Of a stretch of DNA of 64,000 bases, positions 1 to 11,100 are shown piece by piece. The stretch is from Argyresthia goedartella (taxonomy: Eukaryota > Arthropoda > Insecta > Lepidoptera > Argyresthiidae), in NCBI GenBank assembly GCA_949825045.1, contig OX463813.1, forward strand, positions 29,122,001 to 29,186,000, in the 5' to 3' direction. Numbering within the stretch: position 1 is the first letter of the stretch; the number at the start of each line of letters is the position of its first letter. The position numbers and the translations under genes were made by a program. Below the pieces are notes generated by a model. It had not been told where the DNA came from, searched no databases, and was given only the letters and a program-made list of their open reading frames with translations.

Positions 1-50
1 AGACGCTGCATGACTTTGAGTGTTGGCAGTTGAAGAATATTAAAAGACAA

Positions 51-175
51 ATCGCCGTTTCCCATATAGGATGACACAGGCAAGTTGCAGCAACGTTTAG
101 CCAGATTACTCTATGTCGTGTGACATTGACAGGGGGCTAGCTCAACGCCTCGCAGCTTTGGAGATTTGGAGGTCT
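51..175 (-). repeat. SINE S2 fragment
   Basis: This is a degenerate minus-strand piece of the tRNA-derived SINE called S2 here. It is recognised by the order of its diagnostic blocks: TTCCCATA, then a GCAACGT block, then GTGACA..GGGGGCTAGCTCA, then CGCAGCT. The same blocks occur in the better copies at 20956-21170 and 25611-25870. The tRNA-like head is missing. Confidence 0.55.
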
Positions 176-255
176 GTGCGTCCGAGCCTTTGACTAATTC
201 AGTTCGGTCTTAAGCCACGGTGCAGCTATAGTTTGTGACAGGTTTCTTGCTTTAT

Positions 256-665
256 AGGGTTCCGTACACGAAGGGTGCCAACGGGACCCTAATATTAAGC
301 CTCCGCTGTCCATCCGTCCGTCGGCCTGTCTGTCAGCGGGCTTATATCATGAAACCTTAGAATATTATTCTAAGCATGAAATATAATAAGAACAATATAC
401 TAAATATATTATATAAATAACTAATAACCTCATCAGTAGATTCTAATATATAAGAGTAGTCATCCACCTATTATGAAGAGATACCGTAATGTACCGCAGA
501 GAGTTGAAATTTTCAAAGAATATACATTTCTCTTGCCGTTCAGCAGCAAATAATGAACTACATGAATTTTAGGGTCCCCGTACAAGAGACTCGTTTTTCT
601 GCGTCTTTTCTTGTACGATAATACCCTTCGGGGGTGAGTGCGGCTCGCACTTGACTGTCTTTTTA
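256..665 (+). repeat. Lepidopteran interspersed repeat R1 (GGTTCCGT type)
   Basis: The copy begins AGGGTTCCGTACACGAAGG, runs through GGGACCC and a CCGTCCGTC/TGTCTGTC block, and ends near GGCTCGCACTTGACTGTC. That order of blocks is one I know as a very common lepidopteran repeat. Related copies occur at 33909-34162, 35139-35300, 19768-20000 (minus) and 46345-46392. It has no coding capacity. Short open frames inside it carry no recognisable domain. Confidence 0.65.
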
Positions 666-978
666 CACAACATAACGTAATATAAAGCAATCAGCAGCCC
701 CATCAGAAACTCAAGCGCTATCGAGCGCACGAAATAGCTCGTCAGAAATTAATGAAAGCATCAAATTTACTGCTGGTCGCTATTTTTCTTCGAGGCTATA
801 CATTTGTTCGGATGCGAATGACGTTCTGAGGGTAATGGAGTGGAGTGTAGCCTGGTTAATGGATCTGTGAAATGGATGTCTCTCTCACACCCACACGCGC
901 ATAAGTCAAGGTAGTCCCACAGACTAATTGACCATGCTATAGATTAAGAAATAGTTGCGAATGTCTGGTTCAATCGTA

Positions 979-1158
979 GTGGTGAACGCACACCCATCCA
1001 CACCGACCGCATGAAACGGATGTGATGAAGTCATCAGCATTTCTGAGGTTCTCCAGATTCGGGCGATTCTACGCAGACAGGTGTGCGAGATTTCCTGTGT
1101 TTTCTTCCATAGTTAGGCTCATTCGGTGCGGACGGTGCGGGTAGGTGTGCGTTTACCA
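979..1158. repeat. Foldback element, about 36-bp arms
   Basis: The arm at 979-1014 (TGGTGAACGCACACCC...) is the imperfect reverse complement of 1120-1158 (...GGTGTGCGTTTACCA), with about 105 bp between them. The layout suggests a small MITE or foldback. No target duplication was resolved. The flanks 666-978 and 1159-1259 show nothing recognisable. Confidence 0.5.
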
Positions 1159-1259
1159 TAGCATACCTATATGATGAAAAGTGCAAATCTTACTTTATTA
1201 TTGACCACGTTAGTAATAATATTGCCACCTACTCTTATCCTCCAAACTTGATTAAATAA

Positions 1260-1360
1260 AACCTGCCAAGTGCGAGTTGGAAGCACGCACCGAGGGCTCC
1301 GCACAAATCGCATTTTTTTGTGAAGGGCTACAAATTTACGGTTTTCGGATTTTTTGCCGA
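1260..1360 (-). repeat. Repeat R2 end fragment
   Basis: The stretch holds CTGCCAAGTGCGAGTTGG, then GCACAAATCGCATTTTTTTGTGAAGG, then ACGGTTTTCGG. It is the reverse complement of the right end of the large foldback at 7890-8460 (CACAAAAATGCGATTTGTGC), so it is a truncated minus-strand copy of that family. The following 1361-1920 contains no supported gene or repeat boundary. Confidence 0.5.
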
Positions 1361-1923
1361 CTGTAACGTGTTTGACTTGTATGTATACAAGATGTAACAG
1401 AAAGGTGTAGTTATATTTTAGGGTGTTGTTATGGGATCACTCTAAACAACTTTCACTATAAAACTGATTTGATCAGAGCAAGTCACGGACGACATACACA
1501 CTCTCAAAAAAGTATTGCCATTGCAACAAAAAAACTTTGATGCTGGACAGCCTTCAAAGGTGGTGCATAGTTATGAGGGCAACGTTTTTATTGTTACTAA
1601 GTAATTTTACCAATTTTGATGTAATAGCAATAAAACATTGTTGAAATTACAATGCTAAAATTGTTCGTGTCACTATATGATTTCTTGTCCTTTTGTTCCC
1701 ATGAAAAATGCCTTTAGCTATCGTATCAAAGGTATATTGTCCCGATGACAAGGGGTTTTGCTAAAAAGACAAAGGTTTACTGTCCGTGGATCTAACTTTG
1801 TTTTGTTGAATTAGCTATCTTCCTTTGTGCTTTTATCAATTCACCGTTGCTTCTCCGACAAAGTTACTTTTCTCGTATATATTTTGCTGCTCCAGCAAAG
1901 TAACATGGCTGATCTTATCCCTG

Positions 1924-2143
1924 CCCTTTGTTAATGGTACACCATGAAAAAATATTATATACTCCCCGAAGCTTCTGACTATTATTCCAGGAGTATGCGT
2001 ACCCTGAACATGTTTAATGTACACCATACATCTGTATGGTGCACAGAGCACTCCGGTCAAGGTACGTATACCCGTAACAATATATAGGCAGAAGCTTCGA
2101 GGAATATAGATTTTTTTCAGTGTACCATTTACAAAGTGAAGGG
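1924..2143. repeat. Long inverted repeat (foldback), arms about 82 bp
   Basis: Left arm 1924-2005 (ending GCGTACCCTG) pairs with right arm 2058-2143 (starting CAAGGTACGTATACCC). Landmarks shared in inverse order are TGGTACAC, CGAAGCTTCTG and ATACGTACC. The 52-nt middle carries its own small hairpin, CACCATAC/GTATGGTG. The open frames over this stretch are hairpin artefacts. It fits a foldback MITE or a structured RNA-producing locus; no function is shown. Confidence 0.65.
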
Positions 2144-2296
2144 ATTGAAATCTACAATATAGTACATTGCTTGGGTAGCACAAGATACGATAAGAGGATA
2201 GAGGTATTTGAGAATCCTAAAAGAAAATAAGAAAATATTTATATCAAAAGTATGTAATAATCTCTACTTTACTTATTTATTCCTATGGCATTAGTA

Positions 2297-2350
2297 AACA
2301 GTTCATACCAAATTACAAGTTTATTAACTTGTAATTTGGTATGAACTGTT
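2297..2350. repeat. Perfect 25-bp hairpin
   Basis: Arms 2297-2321 and 2326-2350 are exact reverse complements around a 4-nt loop. The palindrome touches the end of an RNase H-type LINE remnant, so it may be part of that element's broken 3' end or a very small foldback. Confidence 0.8.
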
Positions 2351-2353
2351 AAG

Positions 2354-2543
2354 GGATTTAAGCCATTCGGTGGCTTCGTCAGTAAGATTGATCAGGTCCT
2401 CGGGAGGTCCCCCGTTATATCGCGTTTCTGGGCATTCAGAGATAATATGTTGGATGTCTTGTACTTCAATTCCGCAGGTAAAAGCAGGGAAGACTATCCA
2501 GCCGCAGCGATGTTTATTTTGGGCACAGCTGTAATGGTACACG
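2354..2543 (-). pseudogene. Non-LTR pol C-terminal remnant (Cys/His tail)
   Basis: The minus-strand frame reads TCGIEVQDIQHIISECPETRY and then about 30 residues. A CG...xxHxxxxCP pattern is typical of the segment after the RNase H domain in I/R1/Jockey-type LINE polyproteins, where a metal-binding Cys/His knuckle is followed by a variable tail. No RT or endonuclease is attached, so this is a fragment of roughly 60 residues. Upstream sequence on the same strand (2543-2760) has no matching frame. The exact clade is undecided. Confidence 0.45.
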
Positions 2544-2559
2544 AGAGTCGGTACATTAG

Positions 2560-4670
2560 ATACTTCATTCTGCGTGATAGAGGGCTAGCCCAACGCCGCG
2601 CTGTTTTGAATACGAGAATCGGTTCAGATAACGTTTGGGGGTTTTGCGTTGCTTACTGGCAAAGTTCGCAAAAAAAAAGACGCGTGGGTTCATTCGTGGA
2701 ATTTCAGTTCAGGTCAAGTTTTTTTGTCGCATTCCTGCGAGATGTGTAGAGATGAGAGCCGATTTGGCTGCGCGTTGAATAAAATTATGAATAACTAAAT
2801 AATGAAAGGTTATTACGGAACGGAGAAAGCTATTATATTGATTGCAAATATACAATTGCGATTGAGGTATGATATGGAGAGTCTGACACCTCTATTCTGA
2901 ATATCATACTAGTGGTCTTTTGCTACGCGCAGCTAGCGGTCGGGTAATGCTTAATTAATCGCAACAAGCTTTTATTGGTCAGCGATCAACAGATTCTGTG
3001 TATCGGCAGTACCAAATGATTTGAGTGATCACCTACGGTTGATCATAGTGAATATGCGTACACACAATTTGTAGAACGGCGGATCTGCATGGCATGGTTG
3101 AAATTGGACCCTGTGTAGTTAGTGATAAGAAGCTTCGCTTGGGCAGAGCGTATTCGCAAAGGACGCCATTTTTTCAGACATGTGAGGTATATAAATACCA
3201 GAGCGTGGGAGGGGAATTCATTCCCCATATATATCATATACACTCCCATATATATCATATACACATATATATCGCCCAAAAGGGCAAAATTGCAGGTAGA
3301 AAGCCTTCAGCATATACCGAGGCCATGGCTCACAGTTAATTCTTAATAAGACAACTGTAAACACAAAGGGGTTGTTTTTAGTCCGTATACCACACGAGCT
3401 GATGCCCGCTCAATATGTGGGGACCCGGACATAGCAGGGAGGTCTGACTCCTGGGCATGGGTAATTCCATTTTTTTCCCCTCCAACAAAAAAAAAAAAAA
3501 AAAGGGGAATTCATTCAGTCTCAGCGTCTAGCTACTGTGACAGTCGTCTTCACGAGTTCTAAACAGTTTTTGTCTGCCGTGTTACGCGTCAGAACTATAC
3601 GAATTTGTGATTGCGAAGTTTCAGTGGGTTTTCGTGAGTGTCTGAAGCGCCGAGATATACCTCGGTTCCTAACCTTTATATCAACCTACCCCAAATTCCA
3701 AAACTATCCTTGGGTCGTTAGGAAAGAACTTTTAAGTCAATTTATCTGAGTCTGAGTCTGGGCTTGGAGCGACCCTAAATTCCTTTTCCTTCACCATAGG
3801 GTTCCTGGATTGGCTCTTAGGATATTCGCGGGCTAATCCTCTCCTCATTCCTTTCGAATAGTGAGTTTTGTAATTCCCACACACACAGTCGTTAAACATT
3901 CAAGCACATTCAAATCAAACTCAACCATTTTCGAGTGGTGTCGATAATGGACGTGGTATAACACTAGGTTTTAGACTAGGCTAGACAGGAGTTTAGTTGC
4001 GGCTAAACCTAGGTTGGCAGGGCATAGGGAGACTGTTTGATCGATGAGGTTCCGCGGATGGAAATAACAGATTCAGAACAAAGTTAAACCGGTGTCAACA
4101 CAGATAATATATCCTGTTGATATTTTGACATTTGAGTGTTGTCGGGGACGCGCGAAGAGACCAATTTACAGTCTAAAGTTCATTTTTTAGGTCCGGGTAG
4201 GTGTTTTGCATTGCCTTGGGTCAGATTGGATTCAAGTTGCATTTTTAAATTAAATGTAAATTTCGCTGGATGTCTAATGTGTAAGTTGAGTCGGTATATA
4301 TGATTTGGCTCAGCCCAGGACGTGCTGCGGCTAGTGGAATTCATAGTTCGGTATTTATCGAACTATGCACTTCGCTATGGTGTGGGTTAGATATCCTAAA
4401 ACAATAATGCTTGCGTTTCGATAACATCCAGCTCAAATTGCGCAGAGTTGAAGGTTTCAAAACGTTACGGACCTTTTGAGGTAACCGCTAGTTCAGAACC
4501 CATTTCGGAACTCAAATCGCAATTGTGTAAACCGGTCTTTTCGGATCGTTATTGCCGTGAATCAAATATATAATTGGAACCACCACAAGCCGCTACTAGC
4601 GAGCACATGAAATATCATTGAGTACTCACGTCGTAAAACTACGACGGATATCTATACTATAACTGTGATC
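2560..4670. other. No supported gene; poly(A) tract at 3487-3503
   Basis: About 2.1 kb without a recognisable element. Short open frames at 3043-3350 sit in an AT-rich ATATATCAT-type stretch and look like shadows. A 17-A run at 3487-3503 could mark the 3' end of an old retroposed copy, but no body could be identified. A 10-bp hairpin lies near 4341-4366. Confidence 0.5.
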
Positions 4671-4674
4671 GATC

Positions 4675-4700
4675 ACTAAAACTAAAACTAAAACTAAAAC
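4675..4700. repeat. (ACTAAA)n short tandem repeat
   Basis: About four tandem copies of a 6-bp unit. The minus-strand open frame across it (VLVLVLVLV) is a product of the repeat. The stretch 4701-5565 shows no gene or repeat I can support. Confidence 0.8.
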
Positions 4701-5569
4701 AAAAGATGTTCCAATGCGCTCATATATACAAAAACCAGATGGTGCCATCACATAAAATATAACAACGATCGTTTTGGCGCAATACACCGCTGACTGATGC
4801 GAATTACCGGCTCGCGGACATATATGCTTTCTCTGTCTAACTAGAAACTGTAATTTCTGAACCAAACTTCGTTCGACTATTGTACGCCTAACGGATTTCT
4901 CGACGAACGAGAAATTCAGACTTATCATTCTTACTTACAAAACTTACAGCCGAATCGGGTCCTCTCATTTTGGGATAGATAGAATAGACGATCATAGCTA
5001 CTGATAGCGGCGGCTACGACCTTGCCCGGGGGCCGCTACACAGCGTTCATGCGTAGTCCCGTGCGTAGACTGTTAAAGATACACCAGTCGCGCCTTGGCA
5101 GCTGGGACCCCTTTAGTTTGGAGCCTGGAACAAGATCTGAGCCCAATTTGCCGGTCATTGTTGAGTTCCATTGTTGCGACCATTGTTGCATGAGGTTGGA
5201 GCCTTCTTGCAGCAGATTTATCGCGATTTTGTTTGGTGGGTTTCTGGATTCAAGACGGTGAACGACAACGACAACGGGTCAACGACATGAACCTCATAAT
5301 TGTATTAGGGCACTGTTACTTACCAAGCATAGACTGCAGCAGATGCCGCAGTTTATTTTCTGTTAAAAAAGTCTCCAATGCCATATTTCATATCATTCTT
5401 GAGCACAAACACTACTTCTCTGCACGACATCCACGTTGAAACTGGCAGAATAGAAGAAACAGTTTGCGCTTGCGAGAACAAGTATAAGACGTCACTTTGT
5501 AATTTTATCTAAGAATACTTTGTCAAAACATCTACTTCGTATTTTATTAGTATATAACGTTGCCATATC

Positions 5570-5737
5570 AACAACATCATTTAGCCGTGGTAACAACTGT
5601 TATTTTGATAGCTTAAACTTTGCTGTAACATCACTTTATAAAGTTTCCGAGTCAACAACACCATTTAGCTATAGTAACAACGCCTATTTTGATAGATTAA
5701 ACTTTGCTACAATATCACTTCATAACGTTGATAAGTT
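5570..5737. repeat. Imperfect 84-bp tandem duplication
   Basis: Unit 1 (5570-5653) and unit 2 (5654-5737) share AACAACA, ATTTAGC, GTAACAAC, TATTTTGATAG and TTAAACTTTGCT in the same order. The unit length is a multiple of three, so an open frame of 81 codons runs through both, but it has no protein-like features. A third unit is only hinted at after 5737. The following 5738-5954 is unassigned. Confidence 0.7.
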
Positions 5738-5954
5738 GACAACGTGCCGTTGTTATCCCGTTTAAACATTTTTAACATAGTTACCGTATCTACGTGTCTT
5801 TAGCTAAAATAACAAAAATAATTTCAACAATAAAAAAGTTGCCACAGCAACTATGGGCCTATAGCTGCAGCGACGATGCACTTACGTGCGGTAACAATAA
5901 AATTCTAACAAAGCTTTTATTGTCGCTTTGTTAGCCGATTTTTCTCTGAGTGCA

Positions 5955-6250
5955 GGTTTCCATGGGCAATAAACAGCTTTCTGTGCTAGCATTGCTTGAC
6001 TTCAGATGCGCCTTCAACTGCGTCGATTTTGATATTCTTGTTGACTGAAGTCCTTAAATGTCTCCTCCAGCTCGGCTAGCTGGTTCGACTCTTACCTAAG
6101 AGATCGGCGGCAGCGCATAAGGTCCCAGGAGACATTAATCGACTGGTGCGATCTTACTACGGGGATTCCTCATGGTGGTATTATTACCCCGCTGTTGGTC
6201 TCAGTCTACATCAATTCCATTTCTGATGTTATCTCTTCTTCTTCTTCAGA
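5955..6250 (+). pseudogene. LINE-A reverse transcriptase remnant, left part
   Basis: Translated in pieces, this matches the central RT of the full-length LINE-A copies at 40225-43155 and 55383-58319. It runs from the segment before motif A (LDF..AFNCVDFDIL), through the WFDSYL block, to the GVPQGG-like and NSISDV..SSS blocks. Several stops and frameshifts are present. It stops exactly where a LINE-B sequence begins, and the rest of the same RT resumes at 6985. It is therefore one LINE-A copy split by a later insertion. Confidence 0.8.
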
Positions 6251-6966
6251 CAAAACACGGATGTGGCTACATCTAGGCTCGTACATTTTAGTTACTTTCA
6301 TAGTGTCATGTCCTATGATATCTTGTTGTGAGGGAAAGCAGCGGATAATCAAACTATTTTTATTTTACAGAAAAGAGCTTTTCGAGCAATTTGTAATTTA
6401 AAACGAACATACTGCTTTAGAGAGCTTTTTAAAGAAATTGACATACTAACTGTAGCTAGTCAATTTATTTTCGACAATATAATGTATGTACGCAAGAACC
6501 TTACAACATTTTACAAACTTAGCGATAGCTGTAATGTTAACCTAAAACATAATCACAGACTACTTGGTTTAGACTTGCGAAGGTGAGCAATTCTTTCAAG
6601 GGTAAATGCATTCTCTACTACAACAAGATACCTCTGGAGATCTTGAAATAGCTATTTGAGCAATTTAAAAACCAGGTTAAAGCGACTTTGTCGAAAAAGG
6701 GATATTACAATGTTCAAGATTATTTAAATGACGGGACTGTATGGGGTAATCTGGCTCAACACAGACCTTGCTGTTAATAATTTTGTAATTATGATAATGA
6801 TATATATATATTTTTGTATCACTTAAGCACAAGCAATTTTTAAAACAGAACTAAAAATCAATCTGTGGGAGTTTCTACGCCCTTCTTCTCCCACAGTGGT
6901 CCAATATAGAGAAGTGGCAAAAAATGACGATTGCTAAGTATATGTTAATATCTACAGTAATAAAGA
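6251..6966 (+). mobile_element. LINE-B copy (5'-truncated) inserted in LINE-A
   Basis: From CAGACAAAACACGGATG onwards this follows the 3' half of the LINE-B ORF2 at 22093-24024 (DVATSR..YFSYFHSVMSYGILLWG and onwards). It then follows the shared 3' UTR with CTGTGGGAGTTTCTACGCCC and ends near AATAAAGACATTT. Point stops and small indels make it non-coding. It is 5'-truncated, as expected for target-primed reverse transcription. No clean target duplication was found at the two joints. Confidence 0.8.
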
Positions 6967-6984
6967 CATTTGGAATTTAAAGAC

Positions 6985-7394
6985 ATGTCTATGCTGATGA
7001 TCTTCAGATCTACCGTCATTTTCTCTTTAGTGATGTGACTTCGGCTATAGAAGCGCTAACCGCTGACCTCAAGAACATCAGGACATAAGCATTGTCCTTT
7101 CGACTGTTCGTTAACCCAGTGTGTCCCAGGCCATGATTCTGGGATGCAGATACTCGTTACATCAACAACCTCAACTGCCCATAGCACCTGTATAACGGTT
7201 CTATTACCACTTACAGTGACAAGGCCAAAAACCTGGGGTCATTTTCGATAGACACCTGTCCTGGTCAAAGCATGTCACTGAGGTCATTAAGCGTGTCTTC
7301 ACCACTTTTTACTCACTACGAAGACTCCAGAACTTCTTGCTACGTCAAACGAAGACAACCCTCGCTCAAAGTCTTTTGAGATTACCTGTGAAGT
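6985..7394 (+). pseudogene. LINE-A reverse transcriptase remnant, right part
   Basis: The sequence resumes at the RT catalytic motif (YADDLQIYRHF in LINE-A) and goes on through the NPSQAMILG-like, AKNLG and LPRQTK blocks to ...AQSLLRLPV. It is collinear with the part ending at 6250. Frameshifts are frequent. It ends abruptly at about 7394 in the segment before the conserved DYADVCW block. Confidence 0.8.
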
Positions 7395-7889
7395 GATCAA
7401 AGTTTATATTTATACTTCTAATATAAAAGTTAATTAAGTATTTTAAAGTTATATGAGTTTAGTAGAGTACTTGCGGTCTCAATCTCACCAAGGCTATAGC
7501 TATCTAGATCTTTGTTAAAGTCAATTAGGCTTATATTAATTGGGCTTAACCCAATGTTTAATGAAAAGTTTTCTGTCTTTAGATGTGCTGCAATGATTAA
7601 TGAGTTTAAGGTTAGTCGATGGTTATGGATTATCTCACTGTTTTATGCCGATTTTGTAATGAAAGGTGCGACCAATTATATCTAATACAGTAAGTTCCGC
7701 TTGCATTTAAATTTCATTTAATTTAACACTCTAATGTAACAATTTTATTGAATATTATGTTCTAGAAAGCACAAAACAAGCAGATTAGCTAGTTTTGTGC
7801 TTTTGAGTGTGCCGCAGTCGGGTATTTAAGATTTTATAATTACGTAATTTTTCCTTCATATGTGTTATTTATATAACACCTAGCTTGGC
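7395..7889. other. No gene; small hairpin at 7766-7803
   Basis: AT-rich sequence with no supported coding region. A 12-bp perfect stem (AAAGCACAAAAC / GTTTTGTGCTTT) with a 14-nt loop lies at 7766-7803. Confidence 0.6.
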
Positions 7890-8460
7890 GCCGAATTTCA
7901 TGATTCTTGGCAGCCTATAGGTTTTGATTCCCTTACCAATATCAAGTTAATTTGCGGTATAAATTGCCGTAGCTTTTGATTACTTAACTTACCTAGAAGT
8001 TTGATTTTTTCACAGCTTGAGGGGACTACCAATCTAAGTTATTTATTGATTTAAACTTAATACCTCGACGCGTTCCTGAAAAAGGGGCCTTTACAGACGG
8101 ATTGACAATAAAAGCAATCCCGTCTGTCCTTGTGTCTGTCCGTCCGTCTGTTTGTCCGTCTGTCAAGCCCCTTTTAATTAGCAACGCGTAAAGATATCAA
8201 GCTGAAATTAATATCGAATACTCAGGTCTGTGTTTTGTTAAAGTTGTTAAAACGCAATCAAAAGATAGAGCCATATAAGAGTATGTCACAATTTTGCTGA
8301 AATTGCTTGATATTCGCATATTCGATAGGGTATTTCCCCTGACCTAGAATCATGAAATGTGGCACGAAGCAAGGTCTTATTAATGGAAATAAAGGAACAA
8401 ATCTTAAAAACCGTAAATTTGTATTTCCTTCACAAAAATGCGATTTGTGCGGAACACCTC
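7890..8460. repeat. Large foldback element (R2 family)
   Basis: The left arm (about 7890-8090) is the imperfect reverse complement of the right arm (about 8140-8375). Matching landmarks in mirror order are TTTCATGATTCTTGG versus CTAGAATCATGAAAT, CTTTTGATT versus AATCAAAAG, ACGCGTTC versus AACGCGTAA, and GGGGCC versus AAGCCCC. The centre has a CCGTCTGTCC-rich block. The right side continues to a CACAAAAATGCGATTTGTGC end block that is also seen at 1260-1360. I recognise this as a common lepidopteran repeat. It carries no coding sequence. Confidence 0.7.
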
Positions 8461-9489
8461 GTATAGCTCATTCCTTTTTTTAAGTTACCTTTTATCACGC
8501 CGCCTTTGCGTATGCTGACTCTTTTCAAAGAACGCCGACACTCACTCAATGAAAGTCACTTCAAGCATAAACCCGAAAGTGAATTTGGAGTTTAGTGCCG
8601 TAGTGAAAGTTGCTTTTGTTGCCTCTGCTACGTGTAATCTTTGGTAAGACAGGGAAGTGCCCCTGGATGAAACTTTAAGTGAACCAACCACAAAATTAAG
8701 GGCGTTTTGTAAAACATGGGAACATAATAACCACAATTGCGTGCGGGTGTAGCGACACTATCTAAACGAGTGTACTTTACGGAACCCGCATAAGAGCATC
8801 ACATTAAAATATGCTCCACAATCATTTCAATCGTTTTACAGTACGTAGATCAAATCAAAAATTTTTGATAAACATTTTTGATTTTGACAGTACGTAGATC
8901 TCCATAAATCCATTAAAATAACAGTTTCTTGTCTTCTTTCTCGCATTTTCTTTCTTTCCTAGACTAACGCGGCGACTTCATCCGGGAATCACCACTTCAC
9001 TAAGTATAAATTGCGAAAACTTCCTTCCCCCTTTTTAGATTAAAACTCCTGATCACAAGATACCAGGAAACGAGAGATTATACAAAAAGTTGCATAAGAC
9101 TGACGCTTGAAGAGCGGATTATAGATTAGGAACTTAAGAACAGAAATGACTTAAGATATGAAAAAATTCCAAAAAAAAATCGACGAAAATATCTATTTAA
9201 TTATCGAACTTGCTTACAAAAAATCACGAGAATAATTTTAGAAATGCGACCTGAAGAGGATAGCATCCGGGCAAAATGCGGACACACGAAAGCATTTTTA
9301 CGCCATCCTGAATGGAGCAGCTTCGCTCGCTCGGTCGATGAAAATGCTTTGTTGCTCTTGAGCACTACCCAGGGGACACGAGTATTTCCTGCTGACGTGA
9401 ACAACTATTCCCCATCTCTCATTAACACATCGACCCCGTCTAATCTATGACAGGAGTTTATTTTCATCGGTTCGGATATCAAAGTGAAT
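8461..9489. other. No supported gene
   Basis: About 1 kb of unassigned DNA. It holds a direct repeat CAGTACGTAGATC near 8840 and 8890. Short overlapping frames on both strands at 9201-9450 lack recognisable motifs. Confidence 0.5.
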
Positions 9490-9790
9490 AGCAACCTATT
9501 TATCAACAGACGGTTCCAAAACAAACTCAGGGACAGGCGCCGAGGCATTCTCAGAAAATCTAAACACAAGGAAATCAACATCATTAGGTGCCCACAACAC
9601 CGTCTTCCAAGCCGAGTATGGGAATCATAATGGCTACTACAGCAATCACAGAAAGATAGGTAAAGGATTTCCCTATCCGCATGCTATCCGGCAGTAAAGC
9701 AGTTTGCCCTGCAAAGCAACACCATCAGCTCTGAGCTGTGCATTCGAGTGTCACCAAGGCCTCTCAGAGGAATAACTTCATGGAATAGTT
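9490..9790 (+). pseudogene. RNase H domain remnant of a non-LTR pol
   Basis: The frame starting near 9497 reads YLSTDGSKTNSGTGAEAF, then LGAHNTVFQAEY. TDGSK followed by G.GA.F and a VFQAE block is the signature of the RNase HI domain in I/R1/Jockey-group LINE polyproteins: the first catalytic Asp lies in TDGS and the Glu in QAE. After a frameshift, RILSGSKAV.ALQS..I continues the fold, with the usual second Asp position disrupted. No RT is attached. It could be from the same lineage as the tail at 2354-2543. Confidence 0.65.
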
Positions 9791-10024
9791 TTTAAAAAAC
9801 ATTAAAATTGGTCCATTGGTATTATGTATTGCTTTCTAAGCCTTCTAATCTCTTGGCACCCCCTCATAAAGCTGTGTTTGTACACAGGAAACAATGACCC
9901 ACGTAACCAAATGTTACGGGAAGCGCTCACTGAAATATAAGCGCTCGGTAAGCTTTTCGAGCCTACCGAGACACGGTATCAAATAGTACCGATTAGCTCA
10001 GCCCCCCTAGACAAAATACCAGCT

Positions 10025-10275
10025 ACCGGCTTGGACACTATTTACACACATTAGCCCCAAACTAGGATTCCCTGTATCTTGGGTGCTAGACAACGATACA
10101 CATACTTAAATAGATAATATATTATACTTAGATAGATGAAACAACCATGACTAGGGCACAAACATCCGTTCTCATCAAACAAATATTTACCCCCACCGGG
10201 ACTCGAACCCGGGACCCAAGGCTTCGTAGGCAGGGTCACTGCCGGCTCGGACATTCGGGTCGTCTTATGACATAA
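10025..10275 (-). repeat. tRNA-derived SINE S3
   Basis: Read on the minus strand, the right end is a tRNA-like head with a B box (GGGTTCGAGTCCCGG) preceded by CCTGCCTACGAAGCCTTGGG. The body has AACGGATGTTTGTGCCCTAG and ends in a TTTGGGGCTAATGT block. That arrangement is familiar from lepidopteran SINEs. It differs from the S1 copies in its body. The short open frame on this strand is a by-product. Confidence 0.7.
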
Positions 10276-10479
10276 CAATAGCTATAGTTGTAACTTGATG
10301 AGGCAAAAAAGCGAGACCTGAGAATTGCGATTGCGTGCGTACACACCCTCTTACAGTGTAGAGAGTACAGCGGCATGAAGGCTTGAAGCTAGCCACTCAT
10401 ACAACTTTTTTCTCAGGTATTTGCCTTCTGTACTATTACTGGACTGTATACCCTCAACCACAACATTTTCCAATGAAAT

Positions 10480-10548
10480 TGATCAAAATCAAAATTTATT
10501 TATCATTGTAATATTTACATATACTTAGCAAACGTAATTTTTTTAGGT
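10480..10548 (-). repeat. LINE-B 3' tail fragment
   Basis: ATATTTACATATACTTAGCAAACG on the plus strand is the reverse complement of the final block of LINE-B (CGTTTGCTAAGTATATGTAAATAT). Only the last ~70 bp are left. Confidence 0.6.
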
Positions 10549-11100
10549 ACTTGTCTTGACTTGTACATGTACTTGTTGTAATTCTCTCGAATACAAATTA
10601 TAATATGCGTCAGGTGCAATTTATCTTCGAAACAAATTATAATTCGGTTAATTCCTGAGTCGGGTAACTTACCTCCGGACGGGAAAAAGTTTGGGCAGCG
10701 TTGCCATCCTCTGCAAAAAGACGAATCCTCGGAGAGTTTCTATTTTTTTCATATGTCAAATTAACGAAACTCTTATCACCTCTGCGATAAAAACACTGAC
10801 CAGAAATACATACAATGACAATTTTATGTCTTAGTTACCTGGATATGTAAAATCTCTTTTCATAGGCCCGCTTTTGAACATTTTTAGTTGCTTATACGTT
10901 ATATTTTTATATCTTCTATGTTTCTTGTATGTTATATGTTTACATTATTCATATATTTTTTCAACATGAGTGGGAGGGGTTAAATTGATCTCTTTCTGAT
11001 CCTTCGAGCCGTTTTCTGGAAATCACGCATGGGGTGGGTGGTCACCACAAACTATAAGTAATTATTGGAGAGATTTCTGGATGATATTTTTTCAACAGAG
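10549..11100. other. No supported gene
   Basis: AT-rich sequence next to the piggyBac remnant. A GGGAGGGGTTAAAT near 10974 contains a TTAA, which could be an old piggyBac-type target. No matching terminal repeat was found, so it is not called. Confidence 0.4.

Noticed and set aside
1836..2183. 115-codon minus-strand open frame
   Set aside because: It lies over a long inverted repeat and has no protein-like features; the frame is a by-product of the foldback.
4626..4928. 100-codon frame ending in VLVLVLVLV
   Set aside because: The Val-Leu run comes from the ACTAAA tandem repeat; no domain is present.
10974..10984. TTAA next to GGGAGGGG as a piggyBac element end
   Set aside because: No matching inverted terminal repeat was found on the other side of the transposase remnant.
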